A stretch of 64,000 nucleotides of DNA. Origin: Pinus tabuliformis. Its lineage: Eukaryota > Streptophyta > Pinopsida > Pinales > Pinaceae. Both the position numbers and the translations under genes were made by a program. A model generated the notes under the pieces. It did no database searches. It had not been told where the DNA came from and saw only the letters and a list, made by a program, of their open reading frames with translations. The stretch lies in NCBI GenBank assembly GCA_031772625.1, contig CM062819.1, forward strand, positions 826,272,503 to 826,336,502, in the 5' to 3' direction. This document shows positions 34,040 to 46,100 of the stretch, piece after piece (position 1 is the stretch's first letter; every line of letters starts with the position of its first letter).

Positions 34040-35345
34040 GCTTTGTAGGGGTTTTGTGAACCCCTAGCCCTACCTTGGTTAATTTCCCCTTATCTTCCCC
34101 TATATCCATGCCACTTCACGCGGTTCAGACCTCATCATTTGGACATTCTGTGTTGCCAGAGGTTGTGCTACCCTTTTCTCACATATCTGCACTATTAGTG
34201 TGGGGCAATCTATCATTTCATGATCGAACTGCTCGAGTAGGGGCATGATATTCTCGTTGAGTTGGTACAATCACACATGTAGTGCCCTGGTCCTCTGCAG
34301 TTGTAACAGATTAGCTATCCGTGATCCCTTCCTAGCCCCATTCCTCCCTGTCCTCTTCCTCGTCCCTGGAACCCACCATGCACTATCGCCGTGGCTATAT
34401 CCTAACCTTGCGCCTCAGTCTACATCCTATAGGCAGGTGATCAATCCGTCAATAATTCATAACTACGGCAATATCATTCCTCGTGGCCCACCAATCTGCA
34501 AAAATTGCAAAATAGCTGCTGGAGGGTCTGGGTAAACTTTTGCAATAGGTTACAGTTGTTCATGTTGTGCTTTCCTCCCACCTAACAGATTGTGCACCAG
34601 AGCGAGGGTGCCGCACTTGGCCCCACTTATGCCTCTGGTCGCAATGACATTGGTCCCCCCGTTTCCAAATAGTTCGCAAAGACCAGACAGTGATCCTTAT
34701 CGTGGCCCTGGATTCTACATTTTATGCACCACACTTCATCCCATGCTTCTAGCCAGGGTGCCTTCCCCTGTTTCAAACGCTGCATTTCTAAACACAAGTT
34801 TTGTATTTGCGCGTGGATCTGTTGAACTCCCAACCCAGGATCCTGTATTCGAGTTTCATGCGACCTCATTGCTATCTCTAATGCTTCTACCTGGGTTGAG
34901 ATCTTTTGCTATGATAACATCATCCACAGATGTGGCACTAAAGATTCCACAAACCATGCGTGGTGCCGCCCATCCGTTAGCGTCATGTTAGCCTCTCGAA
35001 TTGTACCTTTTAGTCTCTGATCTAGGTCCCAAGGGATTTCTCTTGGCAGCATCACGATATCCTTCAACTCGATGATCGACTGCGTCTCTGATTTTGTCTG
35101 GCTAAACTCTTTGTTCAATGCATCCCGGATCTCCACTATCCCAGCATTTGGATGATTGCTAGAGTGCTTGATATACCAAGTCAGCACGCGGTCCTATAGC
35201 GCACTCACTAGGGTAGCATTTTTAATATTATCGTCCGTAACTCCATGAAATTCCCATACTACCCTTACTACGAACCAAAACTATTCTGGATCTTCACTTC
35301 CTGCTCCTTTCAATACCGACAACTTGATCACACTCGTCATGTTTA
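34040..35345 (-). pseudogene. G2 gag with zinc knuckles
   Basis: Core pieces LTWYIKHSSNHPNAGIVEI, EFSQTKSETQSIIELKD and LDQRLKGTIREANMTLTDG (35187-34909) match G1. Then CIKCRIQGHDKDHC (34740-34700), further degraded knuckles near 34560-34480 and the RG-rich/CX2C region at 34126-34460. Several stops. Confidence 0.75.
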
Positions 35346-35708
35346 ACTTCTGGTTTGTGCACGGGTGTGCTAGGGCCCACTATGAACTCGTACCACTTCT
35401 GATCCAACCAATCTTCAATCTCTTTCTTCGTAGGGTTTTAAAATTCTGACATCAGACATCCCTTAGGCAGATCCCGGTCTTGGCAATGGAACCATTTTTT
35501 GGCTTGCTGGGGCCTGACCCAAGTTTGGAAGAGTTATTAGCCAAACAAATCCCACACTACCGGCCCTTTCGGAAACAGTTCACGGAGCGTGAACTGAAGT
35601 CTCACCCGAGGTAGTAGGGGAGGGTGCTGGAACCAGGTTTCCACACCCTTGGGATGTCTTGATGTGGTCTGGAGGGGTCGCGAACCATTTTACAGCCTCG
35701 CGCCACTC
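35346..35708 (-). other. G2 5' leader with possible primer site
   Basis: Matches G1 26086-26307 and 25625-25672. TGGCGCGAGGCTG on minus at 35694-35706 may be the primer site, three bases from the LTR. Confidence 0.5.
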
Positions 35709-36331
35709 TGTAATGTTGTCAATCTTCTGCGTAGATCCACACAAATGCACTTTCTTATTAATGAATTTATTACATATATGATCTTCTTCTTACAGTCTTT
35801 AAGCAAACATTTAACAATAAAACCCAGTGCGCGCAATCATAATTAACAAAAAAGACAGTGCATAAATTCAGAACATAAGCAATAGATAGATTCGCAATAA
35901 AGCACACAATGTTTCAGCAATTCTTATCTTTATTTATCTTCTGTAAATAAAACTAGATCCACCTTGTGCACTCAGCTGTAGGGGTCTGCGCACACAGCCG
36001 CAGAGCCTCTATCTATCTACCAACACCCTTGACTCAAACTTACAGACGCAAAGCAACTATTACTTCCAAAAACCCATAACACATCAGATCTTCTAAAAAC
36101 TGCCTTCTACCCTTAGAGCCTCGCTTTATTTATACATCCCCATGGTCTACGGACCATCGGCAGGCCGATTCACTTCCTATTATTTTATATTATTTTTGGA
36201 TAGACAACCCTTTGACTCGACCTATTATGTTTCTCTCTCCATGCATTTCGCAGAGCTTTTCATAATATCCTTACCCTAACTTATAGGCTTTAAGCCCCAA
36301 AACCATTACGCAGGGCCTCCGCTACCCAACA
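35709..36331 (-). repeat. G2 5' LTR (about 623 bp)
   Basis: On minus starts TGTTGGGTAGCGG at 36331 and ends ...ATTACA at 35709. Same order of landmarks as 26308-26962 (CAGTCTTTAAGYAAACATTTAA, CCAACACCCTTGA, CCCATGGTC). Confidence 0.8.
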
Positions 36332-36681
36332 GTTGCAGACTCTACTAGGCCTCTGCACACTCAGCTGTAGATCCTCTTCCTACTACTATGACCCAATACA
36401 CTTAGACTCTTACTCTATGCTCCAACCATTCATATTCATCTCTCCAATTCACTATCTTTACAACTTAGAGCCTCACTCTATTTATACAATCCCATGGTCC
36501 ACAGACCATGGATAGGCCGACATGACATTACATTACATTACAATACTTAGGGTGGATAGCCCTATGACTCAACCTATACTTCGCGCTCCGCACCCGCAAT
36601 TCGCGGAGTCTTACAATACATTTGACCAAAACTTGGGCTTTGAGCCCCAAAACATGTTGTGGGGGGATTCCATGCCCAACA
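36332..36681 (-). repeat. Diverged, truncated LTR related to the G1/G2 LTR
   Basis: Shares GACTCTACTAGGCCTCTG, CCTCACTCTATTTATACA, CCATGGTCCACAGACCATGG and GGGCTTTGAGCCCCAAAAC with the G LTRs but differs elsewhere, and ends ...GCCCAACA. G2's LTR abuts its inner part, so G2 may have inserted into it. Confidence 0.6.
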
Positions 36682-38090
36682 TTGGCTTGCAGCTGAAACA
36701 TTGGATTCACCAGAAGAAAACCATTTTGGATGGGAATGATAAATAGACATGTATAATGTTGAGCATGTTCTTCCCTCGAGTACAATCATATCTTGGTATA
36801 CATACATATGACAATATTTGGAGCACGATACCTTGCCTTCACATTTATTAAGCAAACAGAAGAGGGAAATTATCCTTAAAGCTTTATCTTATCAACTTGT
36901 GCATGTTGTGCTTTTCCAGAAGAACCATAATGGTTTCCTACTTAAATTCTTAAAGCCACCAAATTCAAAAATGGTATTAAAACATCTTCACGATGGATGT
37001 ATAGGTGGAAATTTCACGGGAAATACCACTACTCATAAGGTGATGAGGGTTGGTTACTATTATCCCAAATTATTTAAGGAATCTCATGCCTAGGCCTGAA
37101 AGTGCCCAATGTGTCAAAAGTGTGTTGGTTGTGATCAGAATTCAGTTGCCCCATTGCTACACATATTGGTTGAGGAACCTTTTCAATAATGGGGATGGAT
37201 GTTGTCGGTGAAACTTTCCTCCTTCATCCAAGCAACACTGATACATTTTAATTTCAACTGATTATTTTACTTAGTGGACTAAAGTAGTTCCATTAAGGCA
37301 ATTTAATGACCAAGAAGTCATCTAAATTATCAAACATAACATCATAACCAGGTTCAGTGATTCTACATTTCTTTTCTTTGAAAATGAAACTTATTTTCCT
37401 CATTAAATCATTATAAGTTTGCATTCAAAAATTTTATTATTTTAAAGCATGCATCAAACTAATACCCATAGGGAAATGGTTTGGTTTTGTCCAAAAACAA
37501 AATCCTGATCCATATTATCAATAAAATCATCTTCTTTGAATAAAATAATAGGAATAACACTTTGGTGAATACATTATGGGCTAGTTTTGTCACTCCCAAA
37601 CCCTCTCTGAAGAGCTCTCCATACATCCTTGTATACTTAAAGGAAGTTATCCTTTTGTGGAACGTATACCTTCCAGCCTTGCAACTTTCTTACAAATCCC
37701 AAGGATAGCTATGTATCCTTGTTCAAATTTGGATAGATACTCTTCTTAAGCTTGAGGAAGAAAGGCTCAAAGAAAAAGAAAATTTTTATGTACACCAGAA
37801 TTGAATCAAGTGTTGGTTTGATAAGAGGTTTGTAGGGATTGTTTTTTTTGGTATGGGTGACCTAGAATTGAAGTGGGTCAAGGTTCATGAAGAGAAAGGC
37901 AAGCACACCAAGTTTCAATCTCTGTGAATTGGACCTTATACCATTACTAAAGATCTTGACCACTATTCTTATAGACACAAATGTTTATATGGGGGGAATG
38001 ACACTCTTCTCGTCAATGACCGAGATCTTAAGTACTACTTCAAATAGCAGCCCTAGGTTGCGTTACTCTCTTTCTACAATTTTCTTTCCT
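36682..38090 (+). pseudogene. Gypsy integrase remnant (plus strand)
   Basis: 36818-37093 is open and holds the H2C2 zinc finger: HLHDGCIGGNFTGNTTTHKV, GYYYPKLFKESHA, then across a stop CPMCQKC. After that frame-shifted pieces give a core remnant (WTEAVPLRQF-like, near 37260-37330) and, near 37890-38045, KHTKFQSLWIGPYTI, the C-terminal end. It is a third gypsy lineage, distinct from G1/G2 and Tat elements. Many frameshifts. Confidence 0.65.
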
Positions 38091-38987
38091 TGAATCATGT
38101 TTTTTGTTTTTTTCATGTATCGTTTGTTGGGTCCTTCATTTTGGGGAGCTAAATAACGTAGATGACAAGATGGAAGGATAATGATATTTTACGAAGATAG
38201 TCATTGGAAAGTTGTAAGGGAGACAACTAGTAGGAAGGAAGGAACTGACTAGGAACTATCAGCTCCAGTGGAATGGTGGAAGAAATCACCCACAACTAGG
38301 CAAAGAATAATAATGTCAGTTGAGAAACAGAAGCAGCTGAACAAGGAAGAAAGCAAAGCCTCCAAGAAAGAACTAGAAGTCCAAGCAGGTGCAGAAATAT
38401 AAGGAAGGGTGTGTGGAAATGGAAGCGAAGAGAGTACTAAAATGTCTTGCGGAGCTGTTCGAGTCATACTATATCTATTGATGTGGTTATGTATTTATAT
38501 CTTATGATGGTTTTGTGATATTTATATGAGGCTCTTGAGTCGGATGTAATACTATACTGCTAAATGAATTAATAGAAAAGGAGTTTGTTTGGATATCTAT
38601 ATAGTGCATGGATGGGTACATGGTTTCTCAAAATTTTAATATGATCATATATGTAGTATATTTCTCTTCTACATATTCATGATATGTTGTGATTAGATGT
38701 CTAATTGACATAGACCATTCTTTGATTCTTACATTCCTCATGTGACTCTACCCCGATACTAGACTTCCATCCCCCGTCCGACTAATGTTGTGGCATGCCT
38801 CAAGTGAGACTCCTTTGGCGTTGTGCTAGAATACATTGGATATTTTTTGGCCCCTTTTCTCGAACCTAGTGTCTCAACCTCGTTAATATTTTTGCATCAA
38901 CAAATGGTTCTGTTTTCGAGACTTGAAATTTCAAAAAGGGATTTGGAATATGGTATCGAGGATCTTTAAGAAGGAGCTGCAATACTG
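38091..38987 (+). repeat. Probable gypsy LTR and leader (element H)
   Basis: No coding region. A purine-rich ATTTTGGGGAG (38137-38148) lies after the integrase end, and TGGTATCGAGGATC (38957 onward) before the gag start resembles a tRNA-iMet primer site. Order and spacing fit an LTR, but no second copy is in the window. Confidence 0.4.
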
Positions 38988-41082
38988 ATGGCACAAACAA
39001 GTGAACTAGTTCATATCTCAATGAGCTGGACTCTATCGACAAGGTGTGGGGAAGTTTATGGAAGAGACCCGATACGCGAAACTGACTGGCGATCAATACA
39101 AGATTTTCTAGCACAAATTTCTAGAGGATATTTACAACTGGTTGTGGAGACTGCAAGTAAAAGGAAAAACCATCAGAAAAATTTGACATTGTCATGCCTG
39201 GACTCAAGTGGATCTTGTCGAGCTACATCAACTTGACACATATCTAATGTGAAATCTGGATGTCTGGGTGCAGACCACGCTAGAGGGATACATTATTGAT
39301 TTTGCAATAGAGATTCATCAGTCATTTTCTAAGGCTAAGACTGTGTTCAGATCAGGATCGAGAGGAAGACTAATGAAGGAAATCCCATTGTGGGTTAAGG
39401 TTTTAATGGTCGAGGAGAACATATTTGTGTTCTAGAACATAATCATGGCAGCTTAACCACCTAGTACTAGGGGAAGGACTTCAAGGGAGGGATGCTACCA
39501 AGCAAGGAACTATGAAAATGTTGAAGAAATGGACACATATGACTTTAGAAGGGCTAGGGATCTAAGGATGCAAAGGAGAGTGTGGATAGCTAAGAAATGG
39601 AGGGAGAGGGCTCTACTAGAAATTAATAGGCAGCATAAGAGTTACACCAAGTAGAAGCAGTGTTAAGAGGTCCAAAATAGGAAGAAAGAGTGGAAGTTGG
39701 TCCAACGGGAATAGCATAGATAGGCGTAACATTTGTGGGTCAAGAAGGTGACAGGGACCCATAACTGCTAGTAGAAATCGAAACATTTGACGGAATGGGA
39801 TGACATGCACTTTTCCATAAGGAGACTATTTGCGGAACATTATGTGTCCAATGTAGGTAATGATTCTCCTCCCCGTAGCTCGATTAGTATCTCCCCCAAC
39901 CTTCCCTTGGTACTCTATCATAATCCTGATAAATTTCTATCTAAGTTAATCAAAACCATAAGAGTTCACAGTGTGCATGCTACCTATAAAGCTAGTGTTG
40001 GTGGCAATGGAACTAGTAATAGTAGTACAAACCTATAAGGATCATTACATCTTAGGTTGTGGGGATTTATACTCCTCTCACGGGTTCAGTCAAATATGGT
40101 TAGATTGTTCACCAAGTATCCTGAGCTCTCTGGTAAAAGGAAAGATGATGTAGAGAAGTGCTAGTATTTGTGCAAAGCCATCTGGAGGGCCCGCCAGACA
40201 CCTGACGATGTAAATTTAAATTAATTCCAAACCACTCTTAGAGAAAGAGTGTTGAGATGGTTCACTAAGTGGTTGGAACTGCACTAGAATCCAACAGTAG
40301 AGGATGTCAAGCAGGAATTTGTGGAGGAATTTAAGCTTCCTCGGACCAACTACCAAGGGTTGTCTGAGCTATGGGAAATCAAGAAGCGGGAGGAGAGATT
40401 GCATGGGAGCTAATGCATAGATTCAAGGATGAGATTGTAAATTTGAGCTACTTGATAGACCCAAATCATCAATGAGACTGGCTAAACAAAGCCCTATTTC
40501 CCCTTACCCACACACTATTGACTCAACATAAAATTGATACACTGCAAAAAGCTTTGCATTAGGTGACTTGAATTGAGGCTATGGTGGGATATCCACATGA
40601 GTATCGGGGGGGGAGAAACACCTCATGACCCATCTATTTTGGGTTTGTAGCATCAAACTGTGAACCTAGCATAGATGTTAAGGGATCCTAGAATGGCTAA
40701 CATGACCAAATGTATGGTGTACTAATTGTCTAGTAGAAGGTCATGTTGCTACAGAGTGCCCAAGGTTGTAGGGACCAAACACTACACCTACACCAGTGGG
40801 ACCCTCTAGATCTACAACCACTACAGGAGTTGCGCAGATAAGAACATAAGGATTAGCACAACCAATTTCATGCTTTTCCAAGTTGGTGTTCAACACCAAT
40901 CGAGTAATGAGAGATATGCAGAGGATATGGGAATTTCCATCATCTTTGTCCAATTCTATAAAAGTACTACAATGTTCCAAACAACACCTTTTTTGAATTT
41001 TGTGCTTCACCAACTCATCATATTGATCAATGTAAATCACTAGATTCCCTAGTTGATCAGTTGGACTGATTGACCTACCGAA
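38988..41082 (+). pseudogene. Element H gag (5' part), interrupted by copia F
   Basis: Possible start MAQTSELVHISMSW at 38988. Recognisable core near 40100-40400: PDDVNLN, LRERVLRWFTKWLEL and PTVEDVKQEFVEEFKLPRTN, the standard retrotransposon gag pattern. A zinc knuckle CTNCLVEGHVATEC follows at about 40710-40765. Many stops and shifts. Sequence continues on the other side of copia F at 46101. Confidence 0.65.
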
Positions 41083-41087
41083 TCAAT
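41083..41087. repeat. Target-site duplication of copia F (left copy, TCAAT)
   Basis: TCAAT here and at 46101-46105. Confidence 0.95.
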
Positions 41088-41571
41088 TGTAAGTTTTAAC
41101 CCCGTACAGAAATTAATTGCATATGAATTCTAAAAAACAGAAAATAAACAATAGCGAGAGCATAACACATAAAACAAATATACACAAATATTTTCCCCTG
41201 GATCCCAAAATCGGGACTACCAGATTGATTTTTCATTATGTTCCTTTCAATCTTACAATACATATATATACATGTTGAAGCATTTAATACCATGGATCAA
41301 AAACCATCGCGCCCAAAACCATGTGTGAAAACCATGCACAAAACCATAGGTAGTTCTGCCCACCTAATATAGGTTCCAAAAAAATATTTCCTGGAGCACT
41401 ACCCCAGACCCCGTAGAGGGGGGATAACCACCCCCCTCAAACCCCCTATATAGGGAGGGTTGCCACCCCCACTACGCAATCGACAAAACAAAGGGGGGGC
41501 TACACCCCCCCTCTAACCCCCCTGGTTAACTAGGCAAGCAAGTCATGGAAAGAATATAACACAACCCAACA
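41088..41571 (-). repeat. Copia F 3' LTR (484 bp)
   Basis: On minus TGTTGGGTTGTG...AACTTACA. The minus strand before it reads AAGTGGTAGAA, the polypurine tract (41572-41582). Confidence 0.9.
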
Positions 41572-41620
41572 TTCTACCACTTGTTGTTTTCTTTCCACAT
41601 GGGGCCACAGGAAAGCTTAG

Positions 41621-42480
41621 TCATTTATCCAACCCTTCAATGCCCATTGTTTCTCTATGCCAAGAGAACTTCTCAGAGCTCACATATTTTGTCAATGCAT
41701 CTGCAGTATTCTTCAAAGTGTCCACCTTTACCAACAAAACCTTTTTTTCTTCTATCATATCACTCACAAAGTGATACTGAACATAAATATGCTTTGTCTT
41801 TGAATGGTAAGCAAGGTTCTTTGCCAAGAAAATTACACTTTGGATATCACAGTCTATTCTTATAGCTCCCTGTACTAACCCCATACTTGAACATAATCTC
41901 TACAACCATACTTCTTCCTTGCTTGCATGAGTGGTTGCCATGTATTTTGCCTCTATAGTTGATAATTCCACTACAGATTGCTTCTTACTCATCCAACCAA
42001 ATGAACCTCCAAATAGGTTAAACACATACCCACTTGTAGATCTTCTCTGATCCAAATCTCCAACCCAACCTCCATAAACAAAGGCATGAATATCCAAAAC
42101 TCTATCCAATCCTCGTCTTCCTTGGTAGCACAAACCAATCACTAGTGCCACGCAAACACCTGAAGACCCACTTCACTACCATCCAATGCTCCTTCCCTAG
42201 TTTTGACATAAACCTGCTTAATACTCCCACTGCATGTGCAATGTCTGGTCTAGTACAGACCATCGCATACATCAGTCTACTAACTGAACTTTCATATGGA
42301 AAACGAGACATGTACTCTTCATCTTCTTTTGTCTTGGGAGATTGTTCAGTAGATAACTTTACACCTACAGGAATAGGAACCTTCGCCGGTTTACTATCCT
42401 ACATATTAAACCTCTGTAGTATTGTCTTGACATACTTCCTCTGGTTTAACCAGAGCTTCCTCTTTGCCCGATCTCTTTTA
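41621..42480 (-). pseudogene. Copia F RNase H
   Basis: Minus pieces 42311-42102 (VCTRPDIAHAVGVLSRFMSK), 42151-41900 (RRSTSGYVFNLFGG, MSKKQSVVELSTIEAKYMA) and 41884-41621 (IDCDIQSVIFLAKN, YHSKTKHIYVQYHF). The first catalytic Asp is lost (VYGGWVGD for VDAEWARD). One frameshift lies near 42110-42150. Confidence 0.85.
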
Positions 42481-43060
42481 ATTTTCATGCCCAAAATATA
42501 GTTTTCAACACCAAGATCCTTCATGTCGAATTTGGAGGACAATTGGGTCTTCAAATCCTAGATAATTTCTCTGTCATTTCTAGCCAATATCATATCATCC
42601 ACATACAAGACCAGATAATTAACATGGTCACCAATTAATTTAAAATACACACAGTGATCTACTTTTCTTATGATGAAGCCAAGTCCCCATATAAATGTAT
42701 CAAATCTCTGATACCACATCTTTGGTGACCTTTTTAACCCATATAGAGACTTCTTTAACTTGCATACCAGTTCTTTCTTACCCTTCACCACAAAGCCTTC
42801 AAGTTGCTTTATGTAGTTCTCTTCTTCCAGATCCCCATGAAGAAATTTTGTCTTCACATCCATCTGTTCTACCTCAAAATATAAAGCAGCACCAATAGAT
42901 AAGAGTAATATAATAGAAGCTACCTTGGCAACAGGAGAAAAAATATCACCAAAATCAATTCTTGGCACCTCATAATAACCTTTTTCTACCAACCAAGCTT
43001 TGTATTTCTCCACCTTTCTACATTTGTCTTCTTCTTGAACACCCATTTGCTGCCAATGGG
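42481..43060 (-). pseudogene. Copia F reverse transcriptase
   Basis: 43094-42558 is open: [60 protein letters not shown] and the catalytic YVDD in YLVLYVDDMILARN. A frameshift near 43070-43090 separates it from integrase, and a stop follows DREII. Confidence 0.85.
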
Positions 43061-43066
43061 TTTCCT

Positions 43067-44340
43067 TCAAACCGACAACTCCACTACATCCCAAGCCTCA
43101 TTTTTGTGCAAAGATGCCATTCCGTCAACCATAGCCTCTTTCCAGAGTTTGCCATCCTTTGAATCTAGTGCTTCCTTCACAGTTATGGGATCATCATCAG
43201 TAATAGATAAAGCAAAATTTGAGCAGAAAGTAGATGGACTATACCTTTTTGGCTGCCTTCTTTCTTGAACTGATATTCTCACATCTTGAGTTTGTGGCTC
43301 TTCATCTTTTGATTCCTCTTCTGTTGTAGAGTCTGATTCTTCCTCCTTTAGCTCAAACTCTATCTTCTCGGGTTCCTTTGGTTGGACTTCATGTTTAATA
43401 ACATCTTTCACCTCTCTGAACTCCACATCTCGGTTGTACTCAACCTTCCATGTTATTGGGTTCCAAAGTTTGTAACCCTGTAAACCATCCTTATACCCAA
43501 TAAAGATGCACTTTTTAGATTTACTATCCAACTTTGTTCTTTTCTCCTTTGGAACATGTACATATGCATCACATCCAAATAACCTCAGATGTGAAAGATA
43601 GGGTTTCTTACCAGTCCATACCTCTTGTGGAGTCTTATCCTCCAATTCTGATGAAGGTGATATATTGACCAGGTAACATGTAGTTTCCACTGCCTTTGCC
43701 CATAATTCCTGTCCTAACCTAGCACCACTGAGCATGCTTCTTGCCCTTTCCATCAACATCTTGTTCGTTCTTTCTACAACTCCATTTTTCTCAGGTGTGT
43801 ATGGACTAGTCTTCTATTGTGCTATACCAAACTTATTACAAAATTATTCAAATTCCTTCTTACAAAACTCTCCACCATTATCTGTCCTCAACACCTTTAT
43901 CTTCTTCTCTGTCTAGTTTTCCACCAGAGCCTTAAATTCTTTAAACCTATCAAAGACTTCAAATTTATTTTTAAGGAAATACATCCATGTATTCCTTGAG
44001 AAGTCATCTATAAATGATACATAGTACACAAAGTTACCTAGTGACGGAACCTTCACAGGTGCAAACACATCACTGTGCACAAGCTCTAATATATGTTTCG
44101 CCCTCTTACCACCAGAGGGGAAACTCAGCCAATTATGATTCCTATATACACAATTTTCACAAGAATCAAAATCTATAGAGCTATTAGTCATACATTATAC
44201 CGTAACTTTACCATGAAGTATTCAAAGGCCCTTCTCTCCAATATGTCCAAGCCTTTGATGCCATAGCATGGTCTTTTCTCCAAAGACCACTAGATTTTCT
44301 GCTCCACTTTCAAGAACCACAGAATTGTTGCACCCATCAA
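43067..44340 (-). pseudogene. Copia F integrase and linker
   Basis: 44191-43913 has DFDSCENCVYRNHN (both zinc-finger Cys kept), SDVFAPVKVPSLGN and FIDDFSRNTWMYFLKN. Stops near 43910 and 43815-43840 precede the Glu region. 43759-43067 gives MERARSMLSGARLGQEL, EVWTGKKPYLSHLRLFGCDA and KCIFIGYKDGLQGYKLW, then an acidic linker into reverse transcriptase. Confidence 0.85.
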
Positions 44341-44349
44341 CAACAATGC

Positions 44350-44878
44350 TACCTTACAACTTCTACAAAGTTCCAATTTGAACTCCTCACATCAATACCA
44401 GTGCTCCTCGAACAATCTTGCAGGTATCCTTCTCGAACACTCTTTTGTCACCTGCATCATCCAACTTGCTTATAGAAATCAGATTTCTGGCCAATGCAAG
44501 AATATGCAAAACACCCGGAAGTGTTCTAATCTTTCCACCTTACAAATTCAACTTAACTTTTCCATGACCAATGATTTTAGCCTTCTTTTCATCCCCCAAG
44601 AAGACATCACCACCATCATATTTCTCATACTCACATAACCACTCTCTATGGGGAGTGAAGTGAAAGGATGCACCTAAGTCAATCAACCATGTCTCATGAT
44701 CTACATGTGTACTTGAAGAAGCCAAGTACACATCCCCACCTTCATCTAAGGTGGTTTTCACCTCTGTAGAAGGAGAATCATCGGATCCCTTTCCTTTATC
44801 AGGAGCTTTAGATTTACAATCCATTAGTGCCCTTCCTTTCCACATTTCCAGCACACCTTTACATGTTTTCTTGGACAT
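44350..44878 (-). pseudogene. Copia F zinc-knuckle remnant and protease
   Basis: Protease AWLIDSGA equivalent reads TWLIDLGASFHFTPHREW (D-L-G). The knuckle before it is ruined (KTCKGVLEMWKGRALMDC) by a small deletion or shift when compared with CSKCGKEGHYKSDC in copia A. Confidence 0.8.
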
Positions 44879-44899
44879 TTAGATCTCCCTCTAGATTTA

Positions 44900-45520
44900 G
44901 ATCTCCCACTCGATGACTTTTTTTTGTTTCTGTTCTAGGACCGTCCTCGTACAGACAAGGCATCACCATTTTGGCTCTCCATATTTTTCCGTCTCATCTC
45001 CTCCATCAGCAAGGATGAGACTATTTCATCAAACTACAAGGCAGTTGCATTTCTACCTATTGCAATAACCAAAATATCCCATAGATCTGGTAGAGAATAC
45101 AACATATTGATGCACTTATCTTCATCTGAAATTTTAATATCAACAAATAATAACTGACTTACCACAATATTAAATGCATTCAGATGCTCTGTCACAGAGT
45201 CTCCATCTTTTCTATAGGAATAGTTTATTCACCAAAGACTTAGATTGGTACAAAGTCCCTAACTTGTCCCACAAATCCTTCGTTGTAGCTTCCCCTGATA
45301 CATTCAGCAATACTAAATCTGAGACACACAATCATATTGTTCTCTTTGCCTTTTGATCCAACTTCTTTCATTCTTCATCGGACACTCTCGTTGGTTTAGT
45401 ACCTGGATCTACCACGATCCACTAATCTTTATCCACCAATAGATCCTCCATCTTGAGTTTCCACAACTCAAAACTCTGACCATTAAATTTTTCGATCTTT
45501 ATCTTTCCATTTCTCACCAT
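44900..45520 (-). pseudogene. Copia F gag
   Basis: Starts MVRNGKIKIEKFNGQSFELW at 45520. Internal stops begin after LLVDKD. Later pieces LWDKLGTLYQSKSLVNKLF (near 45220-45280) and LLYSLPDLWDILVIAIG (near 45050-45110) identify UBN2-type gag. Some codons near 45205-45215 are deleted relative to copia A. Confidence 0.8.
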
Positions 45521-45628
45521 CTTCTTTCACCACCAGAATTGATCCCACAGATCTCCCACTGAACAGGGTCTACCACAGACCCAAGCAAAACCCCTCAGCA
45601 ATAAAGGTGTCCCCTTGAAGCCAAAACA

Positions 45629-45640
45629 ACTCTGATACCA
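45629..45640 (-). other. Copia F primer binding site (tRNA-iMet)
   Basis: TGGTATCAGAGT on minus, two bases after the LTR end. Confidence 0.9.
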
Positions 45641-45642
45641 AA

Positions 45643-46100
45643 TGTAGGTTTTAAGCCCGTACAAAAATTCACTGCATACGAATTCTAAAAAATAGAAAAT
45701 AAACAATAGCGAGAGCATAACATATAAAACAAACATACACAGAGATTTTCCCCTAGATCCCAGAATCGAGACTACCAGATTGATTTTTCATTATGTTCCT
45801 TTCAATGTTACAATACATATATATACATGCTGAAGCATCCAATGCTATGGACTGAAAACCATCGCGTCCAAAACCATGTGTGAAAACCATGCACAAAACC
45901 ATAGGTAGGTTTGCCCACATAATATATTGTCCAAAAAAAGCTCCCCAGGGCGCTGCCCCAGACCCCATACAGGGGGGCTAATTACCACCTGTGACTCCAC
46001 CACTGCGCAATCGATGCAATGAAGGGGGGCTCCTCCCCCCCTCTAACCCCCTGGTTAACTAGGCGAGCTAGTCATGGAAAGAATATAACACAAACCAACA
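45643..46100 (-). repeat. Copia F 5' LTR (458 bp)
   Basis: On minus TGTTGGTTTGTG...AACCTACA. Slightly shorter than its partner at 41088-41571 by indels in the GC-rich part. Confidence 0.9.

Larger units (their letters stand above)
26963..36331 (-). mobile_element. G2: decayed Ty3/gypsy element, broken by Tat-like piece D
   Basis: Read on minus: 5' LTR 36331-35709, leader, gag and zinc knuckles, protease, second gag-like module, then D, then integrase, post-pol ORF, polypurine tract and the shared LTR. Reverse transcriptase and RNase H are missing at the D junction. All frames contain stops. Confidence 0.8.
41088..46100 (-). mobile_element. Copia F: full-length Tork-like copia element
   Basis: Two LTRs, primer site, polypurine tract, all coding domains and a perfect target duplication; 5013 bp. 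Same family as A and B. It inserted into the gag region of gypsy H. Stops and at least two frameshifts disable it. Confidence 0.95.

Noticed and set aside
38249-38467. Minus ORF with a hydrophobic Ser/Phe-rich product
   Set aside because: Lies in a probable LTR; hydrophobic look comes from antisense of purine-rich sequence.
40596-40604. Run of G at 40596-40604 as a terminator or signal
   Set aside because: Short homopolymer inside a decayed gag; no structure around it.
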